NCBI GenBank assembly: GCA_001939145.1
Contig: LSRX01000764.1
Location: 128,339 to 192,338, forward strand
Reading direction: 5' to 3'
Length of the DNA: 64,000 nucleotides
From: Symbiodinium microadriaticum
Lineage: Eukaryota; Sar; Dinophyceae; Suessiales; Symbiodiniaceae
Shown here: positions 41,155-51,525 of the stretch, piece after piece
Position numbering within the stretch: the first letter of the stretch is position 1
How the letters are laid out: every line of letters starts with the position of its first letter
Notes under the pieces: model-generated
Told to the model about the DNA's origin: nothing
Database searches by the model: none
What the model saw: the letters and a program-made list of their open reading frames with translations, nothing else
Position numbers and translations under genes: made by a program

Positions 41155-41548
41155 TAGGCTTTGCCACTGGTGACACGAGACCAGAGACTCCAAATCCCAG
41201 TATTTACGGGATGTTCCTTGAATTGTTTAAACGAGCGCTAAACCGTTGGGTTTCGGGTTTAGGGTTTAGAGTTTAGGCTAAAACCCAAACCTAAGCCGTA
41301 AACCTTAAGCTCTAGTTTGCACTGTCAAGTCCCCCTGTGCCGATCTGCACCCTAGACAACATGTCCCCTAGCAGTCATTATTGTATCACTACACCTAACA
41401 TCCCCCAACACCTTATGCTAGTTGCCCTCATGTTATAAGCCTATACCCTAACCCTAAATGCCCCTAAATGCCTATACTGGACACTAAAACAGCAGCCGCG
41501 GGTCCTCTGGACCATTAGCCCCGCAAAAGCCTCAACCGGTCTAGGGCT
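41155..41548. other. Spacer with a partial MITE-G end
   Basis: CCAGAGACTCCAAATCCC at 41,183 matches the family G left end and ATGTTCCTTGAATTG its inner part; TTTAGGG words follow at 41,258. No gene seen. Confidence 0.45.
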
Positions 41549-41549
41549 C

Positions 41550-41645
41550 AGCGATTAAGGGTTTAAGGTTTAGGGTTCAGGGTTTAAGGTTTGGGGTTTA
41601 GTTTAGGGCTGAGGGTTTAGGGAGGGTTTAGGGTTTACGGTTTGA
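41550..41645 (+). repeat. ITR-G
   Basis: TTTAGGG with TTTAAGG and TTCAGGG variants. Confidence 0.85.
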
Positions 41646-41924
41646 CTCTTTTGATTAATCCATGATACCGAGCACCCTAACCCCGTAAATCCTGGACCCT
41701 TTAGACCCTAAACCCCCTGAGTTCAAAAACCTGTGAAACCCTGAAGCCCTCAACCGAATAGGAAGCTTCTGCGACCCTTAGGGCCCTAGAACCTAGTTCG
41801 AGTCTTCAGTTGTCCCAAACCCTGGTGGAGACTCGTTAACCGCACAGAAGCAAAGAAGGCCAAAAATACACTAAACATGCCCGATAGTAAGCCATACCCA
41901 CAAGATCCCAAAAGCACCATCCAA

Positions 41925-42000
41925 ACCTTAAGCCCTAAACCCTAAACCCCTCGAACCTTAAACCCTAAAACTCTGAACCCTAAACCTAACAACCCTTTAA
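41925..42000 (-). repeat. ITR-C
   Basis: CCCTAAA and CCTTAAACC units. Confidence 0.83.
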
Positions 42001-42001
42001 A

Positions 42002-42123
42002 TGGGAAGTTCTCTAAATCCCAAATAGAATCCTTATCATAGTACACGTATAATTTCCCCATAGAAACCCTGATGGATCCCTTTAACGAGCATAAAAGGGA
42101 ACCCTAATGTATGGAACCGCCCA
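42002..42123. mobile_element. MITE-B copy, diverged
   Basis: GGGAAGTTCTCTAAATCCC at the left and CCCTAATGTATGGAACCGCCC at the right with a changed centre. Confidence 0.6.
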
Positions 42124-42149
42124 AACATTTACACCGTAATCCCAGAACC

Positions 42150-42318
42150 CAAATTAAGCCCTATTAACCCTAAACCTGAAAACCCTACGCCGGAAACCCT
42201 AAAAACCTTGCACCCTATAACCTAAAACCCTACACCCTAACACCTAAAGCCATAAACCCTAAACCCTAAAACCCTAGACCCTAAAACCCTACACCCTAAA
42301 CCCTAAACCTAACAACCC
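42150..42318 (-). repeat. ITR-C
   Basis: CCCTAAA with AAACCCTACACC variants, partly as duplicated blocks. Confidence 0.86.
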
Positions 42319-42409
42319 TCTATACATTGTGAGAGGTTCGGTATTGATCTCGGGGTCTCTGGAGCCGTGTTTCGGCGGCAGATGTTCGATGCAGTGACCC
42401 GGATGGAAT

Positions 42410-42712
42410 TGTCTTTGGGATTCCTTTAAGGAGTTTAGGGCTCAGGAGTTTAGGAGGCTAGCATTCCTCTAAGGGCCACTTTAGCAGTTTAGGGCATATG
42501 AGTTTCGGAGTTTAAGATTCCTCTCAGGAGCCCTGTACAAGTTTCGCTCTTAGGAGTTTAGGAGACTAGGATTCCTTTAAGGGCTCCTTTAAGAGTTTGG
42601 GGGTTTAGGAGTCTGAGGCTTGGAAGTTTACGGGTTTAGGGGTGTACGTAAGGGTTGGGGGTGTTGGGGTTTAGGCGGTTTAGGGGTTTAGTTTAGGGCT
42701 TAGGGCTTCCGG
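42410..42712 (+). repeat. GGATTCCTTTAAGG-GAGTTTAGG motif array
   Basis: AGGATTCCTTTAAGG and GAGTTTAGGAG alternate about every 60 bp, three to four times, grading into TTTAGGG near 42,660. Confidence 0.72.
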
Positions 42713-42721
42713 GATGCAAGT

Positions 42722-42800
42722 GGGTAGTTCTCGAAATTTGGTGTAAGGGTTCCGTACTATGTTGGAGACCTAGAATGGGACCTCCAACTTCAGGGTGGTT
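42722..42800. mobile_element. MITE-B copy, truncated
   Basis: GGGTAGTTCTCGAAATTTGG at the left and GGTTCCGTACTATGTTGG in the core; the right arm is lost. Confidence 0.65.
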
Positions 42801-42881
42801 TGGGGTGAAAGACTTGTGGCTTGTTTTTTTTTTGCCTCTAGCCTTTTGCAAAACCCCCACCTTGCATGTCATGAAATCCTT

Positions 42882-42988
42882 CTAATGTAGGAGCCTTAAT
42901 AAATAGAATAGGGTTTGGGGGGGTATCTTGCACCATAATTGCAATAAGGAACCCCCAAAGCCTTATTCTACTTAACCCTACATGACAT
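42882..42988. mobile_element. MITE-C copy
   Basis: TGTAGGAGCCTTAATAAATA then GAATAGGGTTTGGGG at the left and CCTTATTCTACTTAACCC then TACAT at the right. Confidence 0.82.
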
Positions 42989-43198
42989 CTGTTGGGTTCC
43001 TTCTCACGAACACCTTGCATACGTCTTGAAAAAGGGCAGGTTACTCGGCCCTGAACGTTTCCGAACAAAAGGGAACTATATGGGGGATGCAAGGGAATGA
43101 CCAGGTAGAGGAGCACCTTACCGCCCGACCACATGGACCGGCGGACCACGCTGAGTGGATCAGGAGACTCCGGAACCTCTGACTTTGTCATACAGTTT

Positions 43199-43227
43199 AG
43201 GGCTTTAGGGGTTTAGGGCTTTAGGGT
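43199..43227 (+). repeat. ITR-G joined to half a MITE-A
   Basis: GGGCTTTAGGGGTTTAGGG then GCTTTAGGG ends where the MITE-A half begins. Confidence 0.85.
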
Positions 43228-43280
43228 TCATTCCCATACTTTTGGGGTCCTTAAGGTAATGCAGGATGTATAGCATCAAC
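43228..43280. mobile_element. MITE-A right half only
   Basis: ATTCCCATACTTTTGGGGTC then AATGCAGGATGTATAGCATC is the family A centre and right arm. The left arm is absent and telomeric repeats occupy its place. Confidence 0.8.
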
Positions 43281-43769
43281 AGTAGTTAGATTGCAGTTGG
43301 CATTTGATGGATACATGAACTCAATAAGGAATAGAAACTTAGATGTCTAATGCGAACCCCTCGCCACTCCCATCTTTTCGTGAGCTGTTGAATTACCGTC
43401 AATATGGGGTCGTGGGTCCTCGAACAGGAGGGCCATAGGGATGTGCATAGGGATCAATGGTGTAGCCTCATTAGGATCCTTCTTCCGGCACCACGTCTAA
43501 TTGGGAAACTCTCAACGAATATTGGCAGAAGCTGACATGGGTACTTGTACTAGTACTAGGACTACTATGAGTACTACTACTGCAAATAGTAGTGCACTGT
43601 GCCTGTTGCTACCCTTGCCAGTCCTCGTCGAATTCCTACTGCCCTAGACCCTCAACCCCAAACCCTGACTAAACGGTCAGGACCGGTCGCTCGAATGACA
43701 ACCCGCCGGAGTTTGTCGCCCTGGCGATCCCGCCCAGAACAGCCTCCTGACTGTGGAGCTAATACGTAG

Positions 43770-43884
43770 GGGGTTTAGGGTTTAGGGCTTAAATAGTTAC
43801 CAAATTTATATTGGGGGTTCCTTCTTATAAGTATCAGTATAAGACACCCCAAACCCTACTGTAGTTATTAAGGCCCCTATACTA
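43770..43884. mobile_element. MITE-C copy whose left terminus is telomeric
   Basis: GGGTTTAGGGTTTAGGGCTT leads straight into AAATAGTTACC (family C left arm, normally preceded by TAGGGGCC). The right arm ends TTATTAAGGCCCCTATAC. Confidence 0.7.
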
Positions 43885-44035
43885 CAGAGTACCTAGAGTA
43901 ACTATTAGCAACTAGCCAACCCAAACCCGAAGCCTGTAACCCTAAACTTAACCCCAAACCCTAGATGCTAAACCACAACAAAAAAACACATACTACCCTT
44001 AACAATATATAGATACATCTACCTTATTTTGGTCG

Positions 44036-44062
44036 TAAACCCTAAACCCTAAACCCTAAGCC
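44036..44062 (-). repeat. ITR-C, short
   Basis: Four CCCTAAA units. Confidence 0.88.
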
Positions 44063-44184
44063 GTGGTCATTTTGGGGGTATGGCTTGAAGCCTGGAGGGC
44101 TGAGGGTGCCGTGCTTGTAAGGGTTCGACGCATAAGCTTTCGGATTTTTTCGGCACTTGAGAGATTAGGCTTCATAGGGCTTTG

Positions 44185-44240
44185 TAGGGTTTAGGATTTA
44201 GGATTTAGGGTTTGGTTTAGGGTTTAGGCTTATTTAGGGC
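44185..44240 (+). repeat. ITR-G
   Basis: TTTAGGATTTAGGATTTAGGG and TTTAGGG units. Confidence 0.85.
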
Positions 44241-44663
44241 TTTGGCTTTAGGCAGGTTGCAAGTTTAGGATTACGGGGTCTTTGAGTTTCAGAGTCTCAG
44301 GCAGGAAATATGAACGTCTGATTAATGAACCGCTCTCCCACAAGACGGATTATTCCAGGGATCCGTTTTAAGGGGCCCTTCAAAACGGCGGTTTATACAC
44401 CGGGCTAGTTATGAACACTGATTGAAGTTTAGAATAGACAGTGACAGCACATGTAGCTTTAACAGTAGTCATAACAAACAGTACTAAAAGTAGCGATGAT
44501 AGCACTGTTGCTGCGTTGTGGGCGCCCTGCCTTGGGTGAAGGCTTTTGAGGTTTGAGGCTTGGGGTGGCAATGGTTGTCCCTGAACCCTTATGAAGCATA
44601 TCAAAAGCCGAATGCAGCCTTTGTAGAACCTGTTTTCAGCATTCTCTGTGTACTGTACTTGAA

Positions 44664-44736
44664 AGATGGTTGCTGCTGCCGCTGTTGCTGCTGCTGCTCT
44701 TGCTGCTGCTGCTCCGGCTATTGCTGTTGCATGGAT
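44664..44736. repeat. (CTG)n imperfect triplet
   Basis: GCTGCTGCCGCTGTTGCTGC and similar. The surrounding ORFs (minus 44,380-44,796, 138 codons; plus 44,666-44,890) carry poly-Ala/Cys stretches from it and no recognisable domain. Confidence 0.88.
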
Positions 44737-44871
44737 GAGAAGTGCACAGTTACTTAAAGCACAACATTTCGCAAACCAGTTGCAGAACGAACCCACATCA
44801 ATGCTGCGTCACTGCGTGTTGAGGCCTTCTTTGTTCATCAGCATCCAGGCTCGGACCCAGAACTTTTTTGT

Positions 44872-45065
44872 TGTAAACCCTAAACCCTAAACCCTGCAAC
44901 TCTAAACCCTAAAACCCAAAACCCGAAACCCTAAAACCGGCGGCCCGGGGAGGGGGGCCGGGCTCCAGAAAGACTTCAACATCTCCTTGGAGCAAAGATC
45001 GGCCTCTGGCAAGGGGGTCGAACTTAAACCCTAAAGTCCTAGCCCCTAAACCCTAAACCCCAAAT
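44872..45065 (-). repeat. ITR-C in two tracts
   Basis: CCCTAAA at 44,877-44,935 and 45,027-45,064, separated by a G-rich stretch. Confidence 0.85.
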
Positions 45066-45207
45066 AACCTATCTTTTTAAAGGACTTATATAAGACAAAA
45101 TCATAATAAGGAGCTCCTAAAAAGATAGGTTCCTGAGGGCCTAGGGTCCAGGTAAACCCTAAACCCGTTCGCAGTCTTCGTCATTTCAGGAAACCTCAAG
45201 CCTGAGC

Positions 45208-45352
45208 GCTAGGGTTTTAGGGTTTATGTTTTAGGGTCTTGGGGTTTTAGGGTTTTAGGTTTCAGGTTTTAGGGTTTTAGGGTTTTAGGGTGTAGGGTTT
45301 AGGGTTTCAGGGTTTAGGGTTTTAGGGCCCTAAACTGCCCTAAGCCCTTTGC
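45208..45352. repeat. ITR-G ending in a TTTAGGGCCCTAAA junction
   Basis: About 110 bp of TTTTAGGG/TTTAGGG, then at 45,321-45,334 a perfect TTTAGGGCCCTAAA and further CCCTAAGCCC. Confidence 0.93.
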
Positions 45353-46190
45353 AAGCCATTCTGCATCGGGTTCATTCTTGCTAAGGAGATTGATTCAAGT
45401 TACTGTTATCTTGTTTAGGGTTCAGGGTTGAGGGGTTATAAGGAAGCCATAACATTTACTTTAGGTCCATAGTGTGTCAGTGTTAACAGCAAGTTAGCTC
45501 CTTCCTAAGCTAGCATCTACTTTCACCGGAATCCTAACCGAAATTTCAATACCTGGGTCGCTAGCTAAACACGAAAGCTTGATGAACCAAATCCAGCCCT
45601 ACAAGCCCCAAACCCTAAACTCCATGCCCTACCTGGACCCTCTAAAACCTTCCTGCCTAGCTTCCCTATGATGATTTCCTTACAGTACATCAATTTTGTA
45701 TTTAACAACGGTAGTTTATGTGGGGTCCAGGACCTCCAAACCCAACCCTAAAGCCCAAACCCTAATCCGCTGCGGCAGGGATTGAGCTGGTCTTCTTATT
45801 ACGCGGCTCCATGTCAGAGGTCCGCACCGCTCGGGTGGTTTCGTCAAAATGGTGACGGTTTAGGTGTTGGAGTTTAGGAGTTTAGGGTTTCAAAATCATA
45901 TAGAGAATTTGCAGTTTATGATTTTGATTGGACTTGTGGTTTAAGGGTCAACACGGAGGCCTTGGTTATGATTTTGAGTAGGACTTTCTCCCTTGATCGC
46001 TGGCTGTAGCTGCTTCGCAGACTTGAAAGAATTTCAGCTTTCGGGATTAGGTGTCGACCCTGCTAGGGTTTACGGTTTAGGGTTTGTAAACAGGTGTTCG
46101 GTTTGTGTCTAGGACTTCCTGAAGACAGCAGAGCAAACTACTTTTTGTTAGCGGCCCGGTTAGAGCTGTTAGGCTTTGATTTTAGTATTA
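45353..46190. other. ITR-poor spacer
   Basis: About 840 bp with isolated telomeric words (45,410, 45,608, 45,742, 46,065). No ORF of note and no element recognised. Confidence 0.35.
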
Positions 46191-46199
46191 TGCATTCCC

Positions 46200-46268
46200 A
46201 CCCGAAACCCTAAAACCCTAAAGCCCTAAAAAACCCTAAACTCTAAGCCCCAAACCCTAAACCCTAAA
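46200..46268 (-). repeat. ITR-C
   Basis: CCCTAAA and AAACCCTAAAGCCC units. Confidence 0.87.
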
Positions 46269-46424
46269 GGAGGACAGAACAGTTCTTGCAACTCTTAGGG
46301 TTTAGGGCGTGACAAGAGCCTGAAAGAGAAGAGACCGCAAAGCCGCAATGGCTTTGGTAACATAAAAAAGATCCGGTAAGTTCTTTTCATGGGGAAGGCT
46401 CGTAGTCTATAAGCCCCCCTGAAC

Positions 46425-46640
46425 CCGAGAAAGTCCTAAACCCCAACACCCTAAGCCGCCCGTAGTCTATACGCCCCCTAAATCCGAAACCCCTATTCAA
46501 CCCTAAACCCTAAACCGTAACTCTCCAATCTAAACCCGAGGCCCCTACTAAAACACCCTATAAACCCTAAACCGCTAATCTACTGCGGCACCGAATCTAA
46601 ACCCCAAAACTATACGATTAAACCCTAGAAACCCTGAAGC
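46425..46640 (-). repeat. ITR-C, degenerate with CGTAGTCTATAMGCCCCC duplication
   Basis: CGTAGTCTATAAGCCCCC and CGTAGTCTATACGCCCCC lie about 60 bp apart; GCTAATCTACTGC recurs near 46,577 and 46,632. Confidence 0.75.
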
Positions 46641-46775
46641 GCTAATCTACTGCCCAAACGCCCCCGAATCTCTGCGCCCTCAGCCTAAAAACCCCCAGGC
46701 TCTGCACCGCTGCTCCGACCCCCCAAAACCCCACCTGGGCCCTCTGAAACCTGCCTTTTTTAGGGCTCCTTCTTC

Positions 46776-46877
46776 GGGTAGCTTCCGAAATTAGGATCCC
46801 TTTGTGGGTCCCCAAATATAGTACGGCACCTTTCTAGAAAGGACCCGAAAAGTGATCCTATTTTTAGAGAACTACCC
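46776..46877. mobile_element. MITE-B copy
   Basis: GGGTAGCTTCCGAAATTAGG at the left, ATAGTACGGCACC in the core and TTTAGAGAACTACCC at the right. Confidence 0.86.
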
Positions 46878-47430
46878 ATTTTGATTTCCTCACACAAGTC
46901 CTGAAGAAGGTAGGTCCCTAAGTTGATGTCCTTCTGGTAGGTTATTCAGGGCCATGACCCTGAAAGCTCTAATACCTAGCCCCTGGGACCAGAAACCGTT
47001 TTTATGCAATTATGGAGCCTCAAAATATCCCTGACTGGCAATTGAAAAAGACCCCTTCGAAGGATCTTTATATATAGGACGCCTACAGGAGCCCGAGGAA
47101 CCCGAAAAAGGACACCTAAGTCCTAAACCCTAAGCACCAAGACCCCCCCCCAATGGCCCTTTAACAGAGCCCTTATAGTTCTTAATAGTGGGTATTTGGG
47201 GCTAGAATAGAGGGTAGTTGGGGGTTCTAGGCAGGTCCTGTAAGGGTTTGCGAGCCTTTGTATATGGGACCCTACTTCTGCGCAAGGTCAGACTCGAGGA
47301 TCCGCCCCATGTACACCGCCCCTGGGCGTGCAAAGATAAAGAGCTGCATGAGGCTTACAGATATCAGGATTAAGGGTTCAGGTTTGGTTTTCCGTGATTT
47401 CCTCTGTGTTTTGGTATTTTCGGGTTTTGA
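46878..47430. other. Spacer without recognisable gene
   Basis: About 550 bp. A 71-codon + ORF (47,258-47,473) ends in TTTAGGG sequence; nothing recognised. Confidence 0.3.
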
Positions 47431-47660
47431 GGATTTAGGGTTTGGGGTTCAGGGACTAGGGCTGAGGGTTTAGTGCAATCATCAAAAAACTAAGGGGGGG
47501 AGGTACACCCTAAACCCTACCTGGTAGTTCGTTTTTGTGGTTACCATATATAGGGTAAACTAAAGAAAAGATCGCATTTCCAGCCGTCTGTGAGGCGACT
47601 GCAAAGAGGCCAAAGCTCCCTTCGATCTCCGAAATCCGGAGAAAACCTGGCTGCAATAGT

Positions 47661-47740
47661 GATTTCGTGTTAGGGTTCAGGGTTTAGGGTTTATATGAAT
47701 TTATATGGTTCTAAAGTTCTAAACCCTAAACCCTAGATTA
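47661..47740. repeat. ITR-G / ITR-C inverted pair with 25 bp spacer
   Basis: GGGTTCAGGGTTTAGGG, then TATATGAATTTATATGG, then CTAAACCCTAAACCC: a compact G to C arrangement. Confidence 0.85.
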
Positions 47741-47871
47741 TATGGTTTCCTTTTAAGGGGCCGGGGTCTATTTAGAGTATAGGGCGTAGTGACGGGACTT
47801 AGAGTTTAAGCTGCTTGTTATTTTTTCCGTATGCCCCGGTGAGCACAGGGATATTTTGATGGAAAGCTTAT

Positions 47872-48095
47872 CCCTAAACCCTAACCCCTAAACCCCTAAA
47901 CCCCTAAACCCTAAACCTTAAACCTTAATCATGTGCTTCAGATCAACCACAAGGTCGGTCGCAGCAAACGTCTTCGCCAAAGCTCTTTCGATTTTACGGG
48001 TTTGGGAGGGGTTTAGGGTTTAGGGTTTTGGGTTTGGGAGGAGTTGGGGCTAAGGTTTAGGGTTTAGGGTTTGGGAGGAGTTGGGGCTCATGCTT
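47872..48095. repeat. ITR-C then ITR-G with GGGAGGAGTTGGGGCT duplication
   Basis: CCCTAAA at 47,872-47,930; TTTAGGG at 48,008-48,085 with GGGAGGAGTTGGGGCT twice about 36 bp apart. Confidence 0.87.
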
Positions 48096-48395
48096 CAGGG
48101 GTTCAACAGGGGTTCAGCATGCTAGGCAATGCTAGGCTGCTCGAGCTTTTTCGTGGTGCTCGGGTCGGGATAGCACTCGGGAGATTGAGAACTAGGCGTG
48201 GGTCTGCTTCGGGGTGTGCTCTCGGTTGGGGTTTCTTCGGTGGATTTTGGGTTTGGTTTCCCGGTTGCTTGGGCCCGGCTTGGGGCTTTTCTTCCCAAGC
48301 CGTTCTTTCCTGAACCCTAAACCCTAAATCGTCCACCTAATCCGTAAGTAAGTGAAGGGGGACCTTTCCGGATAGGAGAGTCATGCTTATGGCAG

Positions 48396-48493
48396 CTGCT
48401 GTGATATCCTGCATTTCCCAGAATTAGGAACATACATACAATAATTCCCGTAGTTTAGGGTCCTCAAGGTAATGCAGGATTTACATCACCAGC
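48396..48493. mobile_element. MITE-A copy
   Basis: GCTGCTGTGATATCCTGCAT at the left and AATGCAGGATTTACATCACC at the right. Confidence 0.83.
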
Positions 48494-48824
48494 CGTATTT
48501 TAGGCACTTCGGGTCACCCAGGCGATGCTATGTTCAGACGTTTGCACTTATGGATTCCTATGTTCAACATTCCTCGGCTTTTGAATCAGGCTCATACCAG
48601 GCTTATTTTCAGTGTTGGGGCTGCCTAAGATAGCTCTGAGGACGAAGGTTTTGCAGAGCCTCACACCTAATTCCTATCCTCTTGGCTTCCACAGCGGTCG
48701 CGGACTCACGGAGATGCGTAGGTTGGAGCTTTGGTCCAGGTATCGCTTTGCACGTCGCACATTCCATGCCGGGACGGAAGGCCACCCTGCAAGCCTTCCC
48801 TCAACAGCCAGGGTTGAGGGCTTA
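48494..48824. other. ITR-free stretch
   Basis: A 75-codon + ORF (48,612-48,839) runs into telomeric sequence at its end; not recognised. Confidence 0.25.
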
Positions 48825-48849
48825 TGGGGTTTAGGGTAGTTGTAATATT

Positions 48850-49205
48850 ACAGACCCTAAACCCTAAACCCTAAACAATAATCAAACCCTAAACCTTACA
48901 GAGTTTAGGACCTAAAGAGTTTAGCGTCTAGAGTTTAGGGGCTGCAGGGTTTCGGGGTTGGGGGCCCAGGGGTTTAGGTTTAAACGCTCGAACCTGCAGT
49001 CACTTCCGGGAATTTTCAGCTAAGAACGGAATGCACCGTAAAAAGGGGCTTCAGGTTTAGGTTCTCGGGGTTTAGGGGTTTAGGGTTTAGGGGTTTAGGG
49101 TTTCAGGTTTAGGTTTCGGGGTTTAGGGCTTGGGGTTTAGGGTTTCAGGTTTATGTTTAGGGGCTTATGTTTCGGGCTTGAGGTTTAGGGACTAGTTTAG
49201 GGTCA
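48850..49205. repeat. ITR-C then long ITR-G
   Basis: CCCTAAA at 48,853-48,900, then TTTAGGG variants at 48,903-48,980 and 49,050-49,202. Confidence 0.88.
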
Positions 49206-49424
49206 GGGAAAACGGAGATTAAATTACGTGGGCGCCTATGCCTGTTTTTACACCAAACATCCTTAATAAAGGGGTCGGAAAATTTCAATCAAGACCCCTC
49301 TTTGTTCCCTGTGTTGCCATACTAGAACGTGCTTCGAAGCCTTATTCTATTTATTGCAGACCTGCAGAGCCCAGCCTAAGCCGCCAAGCTGCTCTGGACT
49401 AAATCCTTGAATCCCGAACCGCAG

Positions 49425-49562
49425 CAGCCCCAAACCCCAAAACCAAAACCCCAAACCCCTAAACCCCAAATCTTTAACTATATAAACCCTAAACCCCAAA
49501 ACCCTAAACCCTAATCTAAGTCCTAAACCCCTAAACCCTAAACCCTAAACCCTAAAACCCAA
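49425..49562 (-). repeat. ITR-C
   Basis: CCCTAAA and CCCCAAA units, about 135 bp. Confidence 0.92.
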
Positions 49563-49596
49563 ACTCGAGGTCGCAACGTACTGTAGCCCTCATGTG

Positions 49597-49693
49597 GTTG
49601 ATGATATAAATCCTGCAGTACCCATAGTTTGGAATGTACCATAAACCCCATAATTTAGGGTCCTTAAGGTAATGCAGGATTTATACCATCAAC
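49597..49693. mobile_element. MITE-A copy
   Basis: GTTGATGATATAAATCCTGC at the left and AATGCAGGATTTATACCATC at the right. Confidence 0.9.
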
Positions 49694-50007
49694 AGTACGG
49701 CACCAGCCTTGAGGTATTACAGCATTTTCACAACTAGTGAAGTTCAACAGATGCATGCAGACCACCTGTAGTATAAGATCCTGCTTAAACGGACCCACAT
49801 AAAAGGACACCGCTAGTTTTATAAGATCCCATGTAAATGTTCTTTAGAAAGTTATACCGTCATCCCTTCAAATAACCTTCAACAGACTCATCAACACTTC
49901 ATCTACAAAGCCTCGGTGCAAAAAAAAACAATCTGGTGAAGCTCTTACGGCCCATGCACGGCCTGAAATACCCCACAACTCAACTCCTTGAAACAACAGA
50001 TACCCCT

Positions 50008-50132
50008 ACACCCTAAGCCCTAAACCCTAAACCCTAAAACCCGAAGCCCTCAGCCCTAAACCCTAAAACCCTAAGCCCTGAAACCCTAAACCCCTAAACC
50101 CTAAGCCCTGAACCCAAAACCCCGTATCAAAC
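50008..50132 (-). repeat. ITR-C
   Basis: CCCTAAA, CCCTAAGCC and CCCTGAACC units. Confidence 0.9.
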
Positions 50133-50222
50133 CTTCCTGAACACAGTTCTTGGAGCCCAGGAGGGGGCTACGCAAAAGCCCCGTGAGAGCCGATTCTAGA
50201 GGCCTACAACGGCCTCAATACA

Positions 50223-50320
50223 GTTGACGATATAAATCCTGCATTATCCGTAATAAGGAATATACCATAATTCCCATAATTTTGGGGTCCTTAAGGTAAT
50301 GCAGGATTTGTATCATCAAC
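50223..50320. mobile_element. MITE-A copy
   Basis: GTTGACGATATAAATCCTGC at the left and AATGCAGGATTTGTATCATC at the right. Confidence 0.9.
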
Positions 50321-50376
50321 AGCAGTTACCAACATATTCCTTAGCGTTCCTCCGTATACTCATAGCATACATATAG

Positions 50377-50596
50377 CTAGGGGCTTAAATAATTACCTAT
50401 ACTACGGTTGATGATATAAACCCTGCATTACCTAAGGACCCTAAACTATGGGAATTACGGTATATTCCTTATTATGGATAATGAGGGATTTATATCATCA
50501 ATAGATTTTTTTTTTTTTTGGGGGGGTCCTTATTAACTTTACAGCATAATATGCCCCCCCCCCCAACCCTATTATGATTATTGAAGGCCCCTATAG
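50377..50596. mobile_element. MITE-C interrupted by a MITE-A
   Basis: The family C left arm TAGGGGCTTAAATAATTACC ends at about 50,400. A whole MITE-A follows (50,407-50,501), then a poly-T/poly-G run and the rest of family C, ending ATTATTGAAGGCCCCTATAG. Confidence 0.85.
50407..50501. mobile_element. MITE-A copy nested in MITE-C
   Basis: GTTGATGATATAAACCCTGC at the left, ATTTATATCATCAA at the right and AACTATGGGAATTACGG in the centre. Reverse orientation relative to the copy at 50,223. Confidence 0.9.
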
Positions 50597-50691
50597 CTTG
50601 ATGCGCAGGGCGATGGTTGGCAAACGAGGTCGGAAGTATCCATCAGACCCTTGGTGGAAGAAGTGAGGCTCTCCAGTTTGTGCATCAGTCT

Positions 50692-50735
50692 AGGGGTTTA
50701 GGGTTTAGGGTTTAGGGTTTAGCGGGGTTTAGGGT
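50692..50735 (+). repeat. ITR-G
   Basis: Five perfect TTTAGGG units plus variants. Confidence 0.93.
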
Positions 50736-51130
50736 TCCTCCGTGTTCCAGAAGCTGCCTAGTAGTAATCACCTGCCATTTTGCCAGCAATTGCGAGTGTT
50801 GCCGTTTTCTGGACGTCTGTCGAGAAGCGCAACCAGTAATATCTGTAGAGCGCAGCATCAAACCGTAATATCTGCATAAGACGCGCTGGCAGTCTCGCGA
50901 GCTGGACAACCCGAACAATCACAGCACACGAAGATCCAGAAACAGTGCCATGGGAATATGGTTCACGTCGTCGTCGTCCTCCTCGTCTGCGCCAGTTGTA
51001 GCTGAGCAGTTGTAGTCGCTATCGCAGTCGTCAATGTCGCCTGCATCGTCGTCTTCTTCATCATGCTGGCAGTAGCAGTAGTGATAGCAGCAGCCAGAGC
51101 AGGAGGTAAGTAAGGTAGTAGCACTATCTT
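50736..51130. other. ITR-free island with triplet run
   Basis: Two minus-strand frames stay open: 50,712-50,918 (68 codons from an ATG) and an unstarted frame across about 50,756-51,000. GTC/GCA triplets at 50,968-51,090 bias the composition. No domain recognised. Confidence 0.25.
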
Positions 51131-51157
51131 GAGCTGTATGTAGTACATGGCCTTCAC

Positions 51158-51208
51158 CTAAACCCTAAACCCTAAACTCTAAACCCTAAACCCTAAACCC
51201 TCCGAGAA
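51158..51208 (-). repeat. ITR-C
   Basis: Seven CCCTAAA units. Confidence 0.93.
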
Positions 51209-51339
51209 CTGGGTTTAGGGACCATGAGCCCCCCAAGGACTTTCACCGAAGATGAGGAGTCGGAAGCTCAGCCAGTAGCTTCGTGTGACGGTGGACATCC
51301 AAAGCCTTAGATCTCCACACTTGCGGCTTAAGCCCGCAA

Positions 51340-51525
51340 AAACCTAAAACCCTAAAACCCTAAACCCTAAACGATCACCATTCCACCAAAAAAATTTCCG
51401 TTGTCAACAACCGAGGGACTCCGAGGTTCATACTCGGATTTCCGAAAAGGGAGTTGGCAAAATTGATTATACGGTTTGGGGTTTAGGGCTTCAGGGTTTT
51501 AGGGTTTAGGGTTAAGGGTTTAGGG
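51340..51525. repeat. ITR-C and ITR-G around unique DNA
   Basis: CCCTAAA at 51,340-51,372 and TTTAGGG at 51,476-51,522 enclose about 100 bp. Confidence 0.87.
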
